From Uloborus plumipes (taxonomy: Eukaryota; Arthropoda; Arachnida; Araneae; Uloboridae), in NCBI GenBank assembly GCA_038373865.1, contig JAXGGA010003878.1, positions 1-64,000 of the forward strand: a stretch of DNA of 64,000 bases, in the 5' to 3' direction. The notes beneath the pieces are model-generated. The model worked only from the letters and a program-made list of their open reading frames with translations. It was not told where the DNA came from and searched no databases. Shown one piece after another: positions 1 to 10,735 of the stretch (the stretch's first letter is position 1; each line of letters opens with the position of its first letter). The translations under genes and the position numbers were made by a program.

Positions 1-434
1 AATTGTTTTGACTATTCAAAATACACTCCCGCTGTTATTTATCTAAATTCCAATATTTGTCAATGATTTTTTTAGTGACACCCATTGTCTTTTCTCATAA
101 GTAATAGAAAAGGTCTGTGTGCATGTAAACAATGGAAAACAAAAGTAAAAGCGTTGTCTGCCGAGCATTGCCAAGTCAACGATTACGATACGCACCGATT
201 GTAACGCTAATTTTCGATTGGCTGATTTGGATCGCAATAAAGGCGTGGCTTAATATTTTTCAGTACGTTCGTAAACACGCCGAATGTTAACGTACGTTCG
301 GAATATTTGGGCAGAGACTACGCAGTTACCGCACGTACGGTTATCAGCATACGTTATTAGAGTTCGTTACGATGCGTGCGTACGTTGACGGCATGATTAA
401 CGTACGTAAATTTACGTATGGGCAGAGACTAGAC
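1..434 (+). mobile_element. Right end of a Harbinger-like DNA transposon
   Basis: This 432-bp stretch is almost identical, in the same orientation, to 62259-62692, the right end of the element at 59706-62692. It ends in GGGCAGAGACTAGAC (420-434), the terminal inverted repeat of that element. A second, inner GGGCAGAGACTA lies at 309-320. The last ~180 bp are unusually rich in CGTACG/ACGTACGT, which suggests subterminal transposase-binding repeats (inference). The rest of this copy lies outside the window. No coding sequence is visible. Confidence 0.75.
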
Positions 435-640
435 CCCCTGTTTTCAAATGCGTCCCTAATTTGGTTTCAAATGTCCCTAACCTACTCTTAAAGAAAATGT
501 TCCAGAAGAAAATTGCCGGCTGCGCGGTAATAAAACGGTATTCCGCTTTTGCAAAAGGAAAAAAAAAGAAGCCTTTACAGCAAATTTATTTATTTTCTTT
601 GCGTGAAAAAAAAAAGTAAGAATCCTAAATACAGTTTAAA
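435..640. other. Unassigned AT-rich spacer
   Basis: No gene, repeat boundary or conserved motif was recognised here. Confidence 0.4.
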
Positions 641-948
641 AAAACTAAAAAATACGCTTTTAGTAAATCAAATTCAAAAGATTTTTAAAACTGTTGAATA
701 TCCGCTAAGTTTACATGCACTTACAATATGCATTTTGTGGACGATCGATGCCCACCTCAGAATTAATGGCAAATGCACTTATTATACATCAACATGCAAT
801 ATAGTTTAGCCTTTAGTATTAATAATGGTATTAAATATATTACTTTTACGTTTGTAAAGAACATGTATTTTATCTTTTAATCAGAGTTACATACATACAA
901 ACAAACAAACCCACTTGTGAAACTAATAAAAGCGTATTAAAAAGGAAG
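641..948 (+). repeat. Interspersed repeat, copy 1 (inverted relative to 4282-4560)
   Basis: The stretch from TAGCCTTTAGTATTAATAAT through AATAAAAGCGTATTAAAAAG is found in reverse complement at 4282-4560, with scattered substitutions. Copy 1 has about 56 extra bases near 715-775 that copy 2 lacks. Copy 2 lies inside the piggyBac-like element at 3838-5259, so this copy may be a relic of a related element. No coding potential is seen. Confidence 0.7.
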
Positions 949-1234
949 AATTTCAGCGTCCCTGGGCCCTAAGTACAGCCCTGAAAAAACTATGGCATTA
1001 TTTCGGTACTGAAATAATTCAGGCTTTAGAAGAAATCAATTTAGGTACATTTTTGTTAATAAATTAAGATAATTTTCTAAAGTGCTACGTTTAAAATAAG
1101 TTACTAAACAGGTGTATTTATCATATCGTGATAAGCTTATTAGTAAAATTGAGCTACAATTGAGCTGAATTTGAATTAATGGCTACATTAAATCTGTACT
1201 ATGCACTTAGCGTCATTTTGGAACGGCTATATTT

Positions 1235-1432
1235 TGGACTGGTGACTTTTTGGACCGACGACATTTTGGGCAGGCGACATTTCGGGCAGGCGACATTTTT
1301 GACCGGCGACATTTTTGACAGGCGACATTTTTGACTGGCGACATTTTGGACACGCGACATTTTTGGCCTGCAACATTTTTGGCCTGCGACATTTTGGGCA
1401 GCGACATTTTAGCTCGGCGACATTTTGACCCC
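1235..1432 (-). repeat. 16-bp minisatellite (GGCGACATTTTKGRC-like unit)
   Basis: About twelve imperfect units of roughly 16 bp, each with a GCGACATTTT core, run head to tail. The open frames across it encode a Lys/Cys/Arg-rich periodic peptide, which is a by-product of the repeat. It directly abuts the Tc1 fragment at 1435-1605 and may have grown from sequence within that element. Confidence 0.85.
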
Positions 1433-1434
1433 AA

Positions 1435-1605
1435 ACCATGTTAAGGGGACAGTGACTTACAGTAAGTGGGACACATCTTACAGGTCTATGGGCATACAGT
1501 CCAATCTGCTCTAACCGTCTGTAGACTGTCTGCCTTGAAACTGTCGTCCTAGTAGCTGAAGAGAGCTGACGAGACAGGTCTGGTGATGATGTGCTCCGTC
1601 TGCTT
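1435..1605 (-). pseudogene. Tc1-family transposase fragment (DNA-binding region)
   Basis: The minus-strand translation contains SRQLSSATRTTVSRQTVYRR followed by LEQIGLYAHRPVRCVPLT. This is the second helix-turn-helix and linker typical of Tc1-like transposases. Only about 50 residues remain of a protein normally near 340. The catalytic DDE domain is absent, and the downstream side is replaced by the 16-bp minisatellite. A dead fragment; its family assignment rests on the characteristic VSRQTVYRRL and RPV-CVPLT segments. Confidence 0.8.
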
Positions 1606-3833
1606 TTTTTTTTGGCAGAAATTGCCAAATATGGGTCCTCATTCGGTTCTCACCCTGCGCGAATGTATTCATTTGATAAGTCCGTATTTTTTATTACTCT
1701 AATACAATGCTCCCTATATTCATTTGAGCAGAAAATGGCCACAATATTGCAATTCACATCCGAATTAAATAAAACACACACAACAGGAGAATACTTTTCG
1801 AAAAACTTTTACCGAAATGACCAGAATCGTTTATTGCAACCTTGAAAAGAAATAAACAGTCAAAGAGGAAGCTGTTAACTCGGCGACTCGACTGAAGAAT
1901 TCGAACTTGCTTCGATGCATATTATGGCATACTGCCATTAATTTAAGAAATCCAATTTTAGACCAAGCAAAAGTAACTAAATGATACACAAACTTAACTC
2001 ATGCGAGCAGTACGTCAGTTTCCGGCTTCAAACTTGTCCGTAGCCTCGGATAATCGTTTGCTTGACGACGGTATCGGGGCTTTCCGAATATACCAGAAAC
2101 GTTTCAGAATTAGTCGGAAAAATCATTTTAAACAGATTTTTCTGAATATACCGGAAACATATGTTATTTTCAGAAATGCTTCTGAAATTGTTTACAGTGT
2201 ACTGCTGTCAAAACAATTTATATTATTAAAAGAAAACTAGAAAAATAAAAGTTTTGGTTTGTTTGTTGGGTAAAATATCTGTTAACGCAAAAAGAAAAAT
2301 CAGTGGCATTCTTCCCAACGCTCATGCTCCACAAATAAACTACTTGTTTTTTACCCTTACCTGTAAAGCTCTTAATGACCTCACATTACATTTACCTTTA
2401 AAAAATTATTTTTATGATAATATCTGCTGCGCAATTTCTATTTGCTTCAATATATCGTTCTACAATTACAGCGATAATAGCCTTTTACTTCTAAGCAGTT
2501 TTTTTTTTTGGTATAAAGTTCATACAAAATTCAATTAGAGAACAAAGGCAGCCGACTTTTATTCAATCTTGAAAATATTTCGTTGTTAGGAAAAAATGTG
2601 TTTTATTTTCGCGCTAATTGCTTCACCCACAGACGATGAAAAAGAAAATCATTTTGAAAGTTCAAGTAACTATCTTTGGAAAGAGTTATTTCTGGCATTC
2701 TAACTGTTATTACAGATTTTGAGAAAATTTCATCTAAAAGTCGTTTTTACGGTTTTCCGGAAGGCACTGAATTAGAAAAAATGATATGATTTCTTCGTGA
2801 AGAAAAAATACGGTATTCAAATAACGGTATTGAAAAATACGGTATTGTAGTTCGTAAATTAAAATTCGAATGCTTTTGAAAGTTTCTAGTTTTTGGATTT
2901 ACGATGGAAATAAGGGGTTCTACTGCCTCTGAAAACTTCATTTGTTTATTTATTTTATTAACTTCTTTATTTTCACCCACATTTTCGACATAAGTACCAG
3001 AAGGAACTTTTACGTATCTAGAGCTCTTTGCAACCACAACAGATTTAGCTTACACCACTTGATTTAAATAAGCGCGATGGGTCAGATTGGAGGAAAGAAA
3101 TCACAACCTTGTGATCAAGCGCTCAATGCGATTTCGAATAGGCTGCCCTCCCACCTCAAGGCAGAACAAAATTCATGCTTTTGTAGCTTATTTTTTCGTA
3201 CGTATCGTTTTATATCGGAAATAGATCACTTTGTGACCTGAAACACGTGCTGCAATTTCCTCCATAGCACAGTGACTAAAATTGGATCTTTAAGTGAACA
3301 TCATATGACGGCCACGAAACGCCGTTGTAAAGTCATCAACAAAAGTCACACCAATTCAGGTACATGGTTTTTTTTCCCGAGAGGGAAAAATAGTTTTTTA
3401 CCGGTAAAAACCATGGTGAAAACCTAGGAAATACTATTAGCCCGTTTACATTTTCTTATAGGCAGTTTTGTTATTTTTATAAATTAGCCTCTGCATATCT
3501 TATACTTTATTATTATGTATTATTTTGCATAAATTTACAATTACATATTACCAGAAAACCATTGGACTAGTATTGAGATGACAACTATCTCATGAGTTAA
3601 ATAACAAAAATCCAAAGTAACTGGAAAAGAAAAGTTTTTTCTGCTATTTAAAAGTTAAACTAATAATATCAATAAATTTTCAAACTTCATCAGCAGCTAA
3701 TAATTTAATGTTAAAATAATTCATTTGTGCTACGTGTGAATTATATAGAACTGGATCAGTCATGAATAGTATGATTGTAATTGCACTGTACTCGCACACA
3801 CGCAACACAAGCATTGTATTTTGCTTCATTCTG
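1606..3833. other. No recognisable gene; AT-rich sequence
   Basis: Frames up to about 95 codons occur on both strands (for example 2254-2538 plus, 2747-3037 minus) but none shows a known motif, signal peptide or plausible splice context. Nothing else was recognised. Confidence 0.4.
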
Positions 3834-3837
3834 TTAA

Positions 3838-5259
3838 CCCTACACTGCATGATTTTTTATTTTTCGTAGAAAAAATATATGTGTTTGTCAATGTAATAAG
3901 AAAACATGGAAAAATATTTTAAAAAATTTAACTCTAAATTTTCCCCCCTTTCTAATTAAAAATAGTTTTGTTGCCAAATGCATTACAATACACCATGCAT
4001 TACAATACATTTTTATCAAGAGATAAAAATGATTGGAAATGATAGTCTTGAAATTAGTTCTTTTTTATAAAAAGTAGAGGAATTGAACATTTGGTGCACT
4101 GTACTCTTGTAATCCTTTACATTTTGACATTTTACATTATTTTTTATATGTATTTGTACTTTCCGATGATCAATTCTGTCAAATCTGATGTCTTTTGGAG
4201 GCTCTCTCGCGCAAGCTTTCTTTCTTTTCTCTTTTTTTTTTCTTTTGGTTTGTAACTCTAGTTCCTCTGTAGCTAATGGTCTCTTTTTAATACGCTTTTA
4301 TTAATTTCACATGTGGGTTTGTATGTATGTATGTATGTAACTCTGAATAATAGATAAAATTTACGTTCTTTGCAAATATAAAAGTAATATATTTAATATT
4401 ATTTTTAATACTAAAGGCTAAACTGTATTGCACATTGATGTATTATAAGTACATGTAAACTTAAGTGCGGATATTCAATAGTTTTGAAAATCAGAGGGAA
4501 ACCCGTGATGATCACAGCGCATTCCAATGTAAAAGCGTATTTTTTAGTTTTTTTTTCAAAACTATATTTTAAAATTATTAATGACTTTACTTGTCCGTGT
4601 AAGCACAACGTTTGTGCTAACTGAAATCTAAAATGAACACGTTTTGAACCCTTTTCCCTATTGATTTTTTGTTTGTTCACTCTGTTGAACATCAACTAAG
4701 CATTGATAATTGCGAGGTCTTATAAACGGTAGAACAGCCGAAAGTACCACTTTTGGGTCCGCATGATTATATTATACCTTCCAAAAAGAGAAAGAAGCTA
4801 GCGCGAAACATAAACAAAGCACATACTTCATGAACTATAGAGATGAATCGAAGTGTTCTCTGGATGCTTACTGCATAATGTTGCCAAACGGCTACAGACG
4901 TGTATTATGTCCTAGATTTTTTCCAAATAATTATTTTGATGTAAAACGCATCTTAAACGAAAGATAAATGTTTATTTTATTCATGTTATTTTTTTAAAAG
5001 ACGAAGAAAAATATTTCATTGTAAAAAATAATTTCAAAACACGGTAGTTTGAGTGATTTTAAAAGCTATTCATATGGATTCATTTAAGAGCATGTAACAG
5101 ACCAGTGCTGCCATGTATGGAGGATAAATGGTGATAATTGCTTTAAATATACCCAATACTTGCTTTTTATGCATTGAGTTGCCTTATGACTACATTCTGC
5201 TATTCATAAGGAGGACAAATTGTCCATGTAGCCAATTGGCAACGCCATGCAGTGTAGGG
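3838..5259. mobile_element. Non-autonomous piggyBac-like element with TTAA target sites
   Basis: The left end reads TTAA (3834-3837) then CCCTACACTGCATG; the right end reads CATGCAGTGTAGGG then TTAA (5260-5263). A 14-bp perfect terminal inverted repeat beginning CCC and flanked by TTAA is the signature of the piggyBac superfamily. The element is 1422 bp and has no transposase frame, so it would depend on an enzyme supplied elsewhere. Subterminal GTTGCCAA motifs occur near both ends (3970, 4879 and, inverted, about 5235). It contains repeat copy 2 (4282-4560). Confidence 0.82.
4282..4560 (-). repeat. Interspersed repeat, copy 2 (inverse of 641-948)
   Basis: Reverse-complement match to 641-948, including a short GTAT microsatellite near 4320-4338. 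It lies within the TTAA-flanked element, either as part of it or as a nested insertion; I cannot tell which. Confidence 0.7.
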
Positions 5260-5263
5260 TTAA

Positions 5264-5839
5264 GAGGATACATTTATTTACATTGGTAAATTCGTGTTTT
5301 TTCTTTTGTTTAAAAAATTTAGCTTCAGAAAAAATGAATTGCATTTATTTTAGGAGCTTAAAAAACATACTCCTTGAAAATTAATTATTTGAATAAAATT
5401 ACACAAACAATTATTATTTAAGCATGAGAAATTGTACAATAACGTATTTATGACTTTATATTATGTGCTTTATTATTATTATTTTTTAATTATAAAGTCA
5501 TATGAACAATTTTTATGTTTTTGTCAAAAGTTGGCCAACATTTTCATTTATTCTTCAGTATATATTACTAAAAAAGACAAAAATATTTTTCGGAACCAAT
5601 TTTTTCAGAACCAATGAGCATGTTGTTGGCGTGCAAAAAATCAGTTAAGTCCACATTTCATCACCAGCAAATAAAAAGCTGCTGCTCCCCCCCCCCCCGC
5701 CTAATCGAAAGCTCATTTTTAGGGGGCGGTCGGAAGTTAAGAGTGCCATTGTAACTTTGCCTCTAGCTTAGACTGAATGATTACTGTCGTTGAAAATTGA
5801 TTAAAATAAATGTATAAAAAGGATGTTTATGGTACAACC
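5264..5839. other. No gene recognised; short poly-C tract
   Basis: AT-rich sequence with a C-run at about 5686-5698. The plus frame at 5432-5617 has no recognisable feature. Confidence 0.4.
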
Positions 5840-5843
5840 TTAA

Positions 5844-6077
5844 CGCGTTCAATGCTGACCTCATGACGAGGGTAACCACCATCGGGCTGGAAAAAAATTT
5901 TGTTCTCTAACTTACTAATTCCACTCCATTTTTAATAATGTAGATAAAGGAGAAAAAATTTCAAAATTGTTTTTTAAACATTCAATTGTGAAAATTTAAA
6001 GTTCTCCCCCAAGAAGACAGCCGCCCGCTACGTCAACCTGTTGCCGTCCTTCCAAGAGTTCATGCGCTCCCAACGTG
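5844..6077. mobile_element. Possible short piggyBac-like MITE
   Basis: TTAA (5840-5843) is followed by CGCGTTCAATGC. The other boundary, read inward on the minus strand, is TTAA (6078-6081) followed by CACGTTGGGAGCGC. The terminal match is short (CRCGTT), so the call rests mainly on the paired TTAA sites and the 234-bp length. Confidence 0.45.
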
Positions 6078-6081
6078 TTAA

Positions 6082-6590
6082 AAAGGAACAGGTGCAAAGC
6101 CTTAATTTACTTTTAAAAACAAAAAGATTTGCACAGCAATTAACAATGTATGAATTTTTCATACTGTTGTTCAAGATGGTATAAACCTTGGAGAAAAGGA
6201 GGTTTTTCCAAGGGCAGTAAATACCATGGTAAAAACAGGTAAATACCACAGACGGTAAAAACCATATCAACCCTGACCCAGGAATGTAAGTCCGTGGTTG
6301 ATACCTTCCTTGTTTCTCAAAGTGACAGCTCAAAAACTGCAGTGACATATATAGGTTCACAAAGTAACAGGACAATGACTCCCCCAAAGGCACATATAGC
6401 ATTCCCAGCTTATCAGTTTTGAATGCCCGAGCAGTGTCTTCGAGTATAATTCGTCGCCCACCCCGACAAAGCCATCATATAGCATCCAGCATAACATAAC
6501 CTGGAAATAGCATGGTGAAAAAAAGTAAACCCAAGTTTAAAAGAGGTAAAACATACGTTCAAGAAATCCAGAATCTGAGTCTGACAGCAC
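6082..6590. other. Unassigned sequence flanking the foldback element
   Basis: No gene recognised. A segment near 6318-6350 (AAAGTGACAGCTCAAAAACT) resembles 8219-8250 on the far side of the foldback element, so the foldback may sit inside an older repeat. This is weak. Confidence 0.3.
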
Positions 6591-8128
6591 TTCTGTAGGA
6601 TTAATTGCGTAGGGAGAATTTTTTTTAATGTTTAGTAGGTGTCCTAGGAAGTATATTGGACTCGGGTGGACATCCGCCACCAGGTGCGTTTTCCTGCTAT
6701 GACGTCATCAAAGATGGCGGCCTCACACTCTCATAAATGCTGTATAAATGCTCAGCTCTTCTGTAGAATATTTAAGTTGGTGAAATCTTTTTGAAAAATG
6801 TTTAGTAGGTGTCTCAGAAAGTATTTTAGACTCGGATGGACATCCACCACCTGTTACATTTTCCTGGTATGCGGTCATCAAAGATGGTTGCCACCCGATC
6901 CTACAAATGTTAATACATGACCCATACCGATGTTAATACATGACCGATTTTCATGAAAAGTTTCTTTTTTTTCACTGATTTGTCTGATGCTTATTTGTCT
7001 TTAGGTTGCACTGTAAGATACTTACTCGGAAAAGCAATTAAAAACCAATTTATTGATTTTTTTTTCTTTTTTTTTCATTTTCAACTACCAAGACTTAACC
7101 GTAATAAGTGGTATAAACGCTTTTATTTGGGGAAGAAAACGCTAATTTACCGCTTCTTACGTACTAAAAAATACAACCGTATCACAAACCAGTAAAACGT
7201 CCTGCTCCTCCAAGCGACTGCAAAGAAAATTTAAATTCACTAAAAATAGATGTGAATGAGATGAAATCAGAAATTCAGATATGTTGCAGTTTAGGAGAAT
7301 TACTTGATATTGGATATGGTATTGGAACCAACTACGATACGAGGGGGTGCTGAAAAGTTCATGGCTTTGTCCCCTTACTTGAAAATTGAAAAAAAAAAAT
7401 GTTACCTCGAGAAAGCTTGTTATCTTGTAATATCGCTGTAAAAATGCAAGTTGTTTTCTCCTCTCTTCACATCTATTTTAACTGAATATAAATTTTTTCT
7501 GAAATCGCTTGGAAGAGCAGGATATTTCACTAGTTTGTAATACAGTTGTATATTTTGGCATGCCAGAAGCGGTAAATTAGCACATTTTCTGGCACAAATA
7601 AAAGCGTTAATACTTTTTTTACGGTTAAGTGTTGGTAGCTGAAAATGAAAAGAAAAAAAAAGCAACAAATTGATTTTAAATTATTTTGCGAGAAAATTTC
7701 TAACAATGCAGCCTAAAGACAAATAAACATCAGACAAATTAGTAAAAAAAATTGCAATTTTCATGCGAATTGGTCAAGTATTAACATAGATATGAGCATT
7801 TATAGGATCGAGCGACGGCCATCATTGATGACGTCATAGCATTAAAACGCCCCAGGAGGCGAATGTCCACCCGGATCTGAAAAACATTCTGTTACACCTA
7901 CTAAGCATTTTTGAAAAGAAGTTCTCCTTACTTAACTTTAATATAGAAGTGCTCAGCATTTATTTAGCATTTATGAGAGCGAGCGGCCGCCATCTTTGAT
8001 GACGTCATAGCATTAAAACGCCCCAGGTGGCGGATGTCCACCCGAGTCCAAAATACTTCCTAGGGCTCCGATAAAACAGTTTTGAAAAAAATTCTCCCGA
8101 CTCAAACATTCCTACAGAAGTTCTGTCA
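6591..8128. mobile_element. Foldback (long-TIR) element, short internally deleted copy
   Basis: The outer ends are CTGACAGCACTTCTGTAGGA at 6591 and its inverse near 8109-8128. Inverted arms of about 600-640 bp (roughly 6591-7215 and 7480-8128) surround about 260 bp. Each arm has two related ~170-bp modules, each with a TGACGTCA site and a YY1-like AAGATGGCGGC (best at 6700-6722 and 7985-8007). The arms match the outer arms of the large palindrome at 32068-38925, so this copy has lost the coding centre. The middle contains GAGGGGGTGCTGAAAAGTTC (7341-7360), which resembles a mariner-type terminus and may mark another insertion. Confidence 0.85.
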
Positions 8129-9400
8129 TAGGAAAATATAACGACAGAAATATAATGGATAAAAAAAGAAATTGAAAAAAATAATAAAGAGTCTGTATAA
8201 GTTAATCAGGGGTAAATCAAAGTGACAGGTTAAAAACTAATTGTTGTTGTGACGACGTAGTGAAGTCACATTAAACAAGACACATATTACCGCTCGACTT
8301 ATGTGACGCCATAATGCTGTCACTTTGTTACTGACCATCGTGACTAGCACGTCCTTGTTGACTTTTTCCGTAGCATATTGTGCTAATTATTTGTTTAGGC
8401 AACGGAAAGCATAAGACATGCAACAAATTTCCTTTTAAATGCAGTTGGCAGACCTGAATCACGAGTTCATTATATGAAAGAAAGGTTTTTTTTTCTTGAA
8501 AGTGACCGGTACATCGTGACTGCGCATTAAGTCCTTTAATTAGAACCAGCATTTTGTCCATTTCTTTTTTGTCTCACAAATGACTTGGATTGAGCAAAAG
8601 GGCGAGGGAGGAGACATTTCAATGAGACCTGATCCTGTAATATACGATACCGGAATTCACATGAACACGATTCTTAATCATGGGATTAAATTTTCAGTGT
8701 CGCAGGAAAATTGACGAAGAGATCTCATTATTGTTGAAATCTCTAATTGTCGTGTGTTGAATTAACTTCCTGGAGATAAATCTTGTGAGATATTTCAGAA
8801 TTCAGGCAAGCGTAAAATTTCACATTCCTTAACAGTACAATCGTAGCAACTATTTGGTTGATTTAAGATTTAGAAGGGTTACGCCACCCGATTAAAGTGA
8901 TAGAAGTTATCTACAATACGTTTATTAACTTGAATAATCCCTATATGGGTGATTCTACAAATACGAGAGTATATCCAATCTGTGGATTTCAAATTTACAA
9001 TTGAAAATCTTTAAAAAAAAAAACAGGAAAGTACTTTATAAGTTGCATAATTAAAATAAAATATCAGCAGAGCTTAATTTTTTGTATTTTATATAATTCT
9101 TGTATTTTATTTATTGATTAATTTTTTTTGAAGGCACGTGAATGATAAAATGGACATGTGAATGACACAATGGGTATGTGAATAACACAATAGGTATGAT
9201 GAATGAAATTTTTTAAACTATAAACTGTTGGAAATGATTTTTAAACATTGTACTGTCATAGTTATTATATTAGGTTGGAACTAATGCTTAAAATTGATAG
9301 AAAGATAAATTTAGTACTGTATTGCATAAGAAAGAAATAATTAAAGAAAGAGTAGGTAAATAAATCAGTATATTTAAGAAACACAGATACAGGCAACTAC
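8129..9400. other. No recognisable gene
   Basis: AT-rich sequence without identifiable coding or repeat boundaries. Its right edge includes ACCGTAAAATGGGGTG (9400-9415), a string also found at 52875-52890, where it appears to be a transposon end. Confidence 0.4.
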
Positions 9401-9439
9401 CGTAAAATGGGGTGTAAAGGAACAGCGGGGTGATTCGAT

Positions 9440-10735
9440 GGAGCTAGATGGAACAGAATGGAGGGATCGGAAAAAAAAATTAAAAAATCAGAATCTACCT
9501 TGTTGTTCTTTATCATTTAGAATTTCCCACCATTCTGCAGCTGAAAACTGTAACACAATATTTTCTAAGAAAAGTGATTTGGGAAAATTGTCTATGTCTT
9601 TAATTTTGAAAGCCATTATTGCAGGTAACGACTCTGAATGGCGCTGCATTGTCCAGTCCATGCTTCAGCTTCTTCCTCTTCCTCTGAATCGAGCCTTTCC
9701 CCTCTATACTTTGCATCCATTATATTAGCTAAGAAGTGCACTGGTCCAATAATTTGCTTGTAGCGTTTTTTATAACGTGTTTGTGATGTTTTAATTCTTC
9801 TGACTCCATCAATTTTTTCCAAATTTTCACAGAACGTGAGAGTGTAATCGAATCTTTTTGTAGTTCATCAAGAGCTGAAGATATGATTGTGAGCTGCTTG
9901 TCTACATTCAAACACTTGTAATTTGCAACATAACCTAATATTTTTGCAATTTGCTTCTCAAACTCATTTTGGTACTCGGATGCAATAGTTACATATTTAT
10001 GAGAGTTTTTCAAAAAGCTTGAAATGAACTCTGTGAATTCCAGCGAGTATTATTCGGTATTTGAGGCATCAAACAATCATATTCTTTGAGCCATCCGTGA
10101 TGATTACGGAAATATTTTTGAACCTCGACAACTTGGTGCAAAATGCTTGCAGGTGATATTTCTTTTGCCACTAAGTTGAAAAAGTGTGAAGAGCAACCAA
10201 ACGTGAGAATGGTATCCTTTAATAATATCTCTCATTTTTTTCATTTTGTATTCGTTGTCACAGCAAAAACATCTTTCCCAAACTTAAGCTTACATTCTTC
10301 TATGGACTTTAAAGCAATTTCTGCAGTTTTCTTTTTTGACCCTGCGTCTGTGATGCTCGATAGATATGTATTTCTACTTGTATGCAAGCTGGAACCGATG
10401 ATAGGGTCATTTTTTATGCTAGACCATCCATCTTGTATTAGAGTGATGGGAGCTCCAGTCATTTCATCCTTCATTTTTTGTTCTATTTTCTCAGATGCTT
10501 CATTTAGTAAAGTCCCTCCTAACTGTTTTCGACTAGGCAAAGAATACCTTGGTCTCAATGAAACAACCATGTTAATAAATTCAGATCTTTTAACCACACT
10601 AAATGGAATATCTGCAGAGTAGAAAAATGCTGCAGGGCAATTCCAGGCAACATGGGAACTCGGTGTTAAAAAAAAATGTTGAAAAATTGTTTTAATTTTT
10701 TTTGGAGGTTCTCTATATTGATTGAAGTTCACGAA
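9440..10735 (-). pseudogene. hAT-family transposase, catalytic and dimerisation regions, frameshifted
   Basis: Reading the minus strand from 10735 downward gives a recognisable hAT (DUF659-type) protein spread over several frames. Segment one has PFSVVKRSEF, ITLIQDGWSS and DAGSKKKTAE. After a shift near 10250 comes TDNEYKMKKMRDIIKG, then GCSSHFFNLVAKE, VVEVQKYFRNHH and IPNNTRWNS. A further shift leads to 10013-9729 (YQNEFEKQIAKI, LDELQKDS). Another shift gives PVHFLANIMDAKYRG with an acidic EEEEEAEAW run (9822-9640), and last a segment with AAEWWEIL near 9500-9560, the hAT C-terminal dimerisation motif. At least four frame breaks make this inactive. hAT transposases cut and paste with 8-bp target duplications. 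The matching N-terminal zinc finger lies at 13240-13385, separated by 2.4 kb. Confidence 0.85.

Noticed and set aside
1213..1434. Cys/Lys-rich periodic frame resembling a metal-binding repeat protein
   Set aside because: The periodicity comes from the 16-bp minisatellite, and a neighbouring frame gives an equally regular peptide.
10143..10622. 159-codon plus-strand frame
   Set aside because: Antisense to the hAT transposase, whose motifs read on the minus strand.
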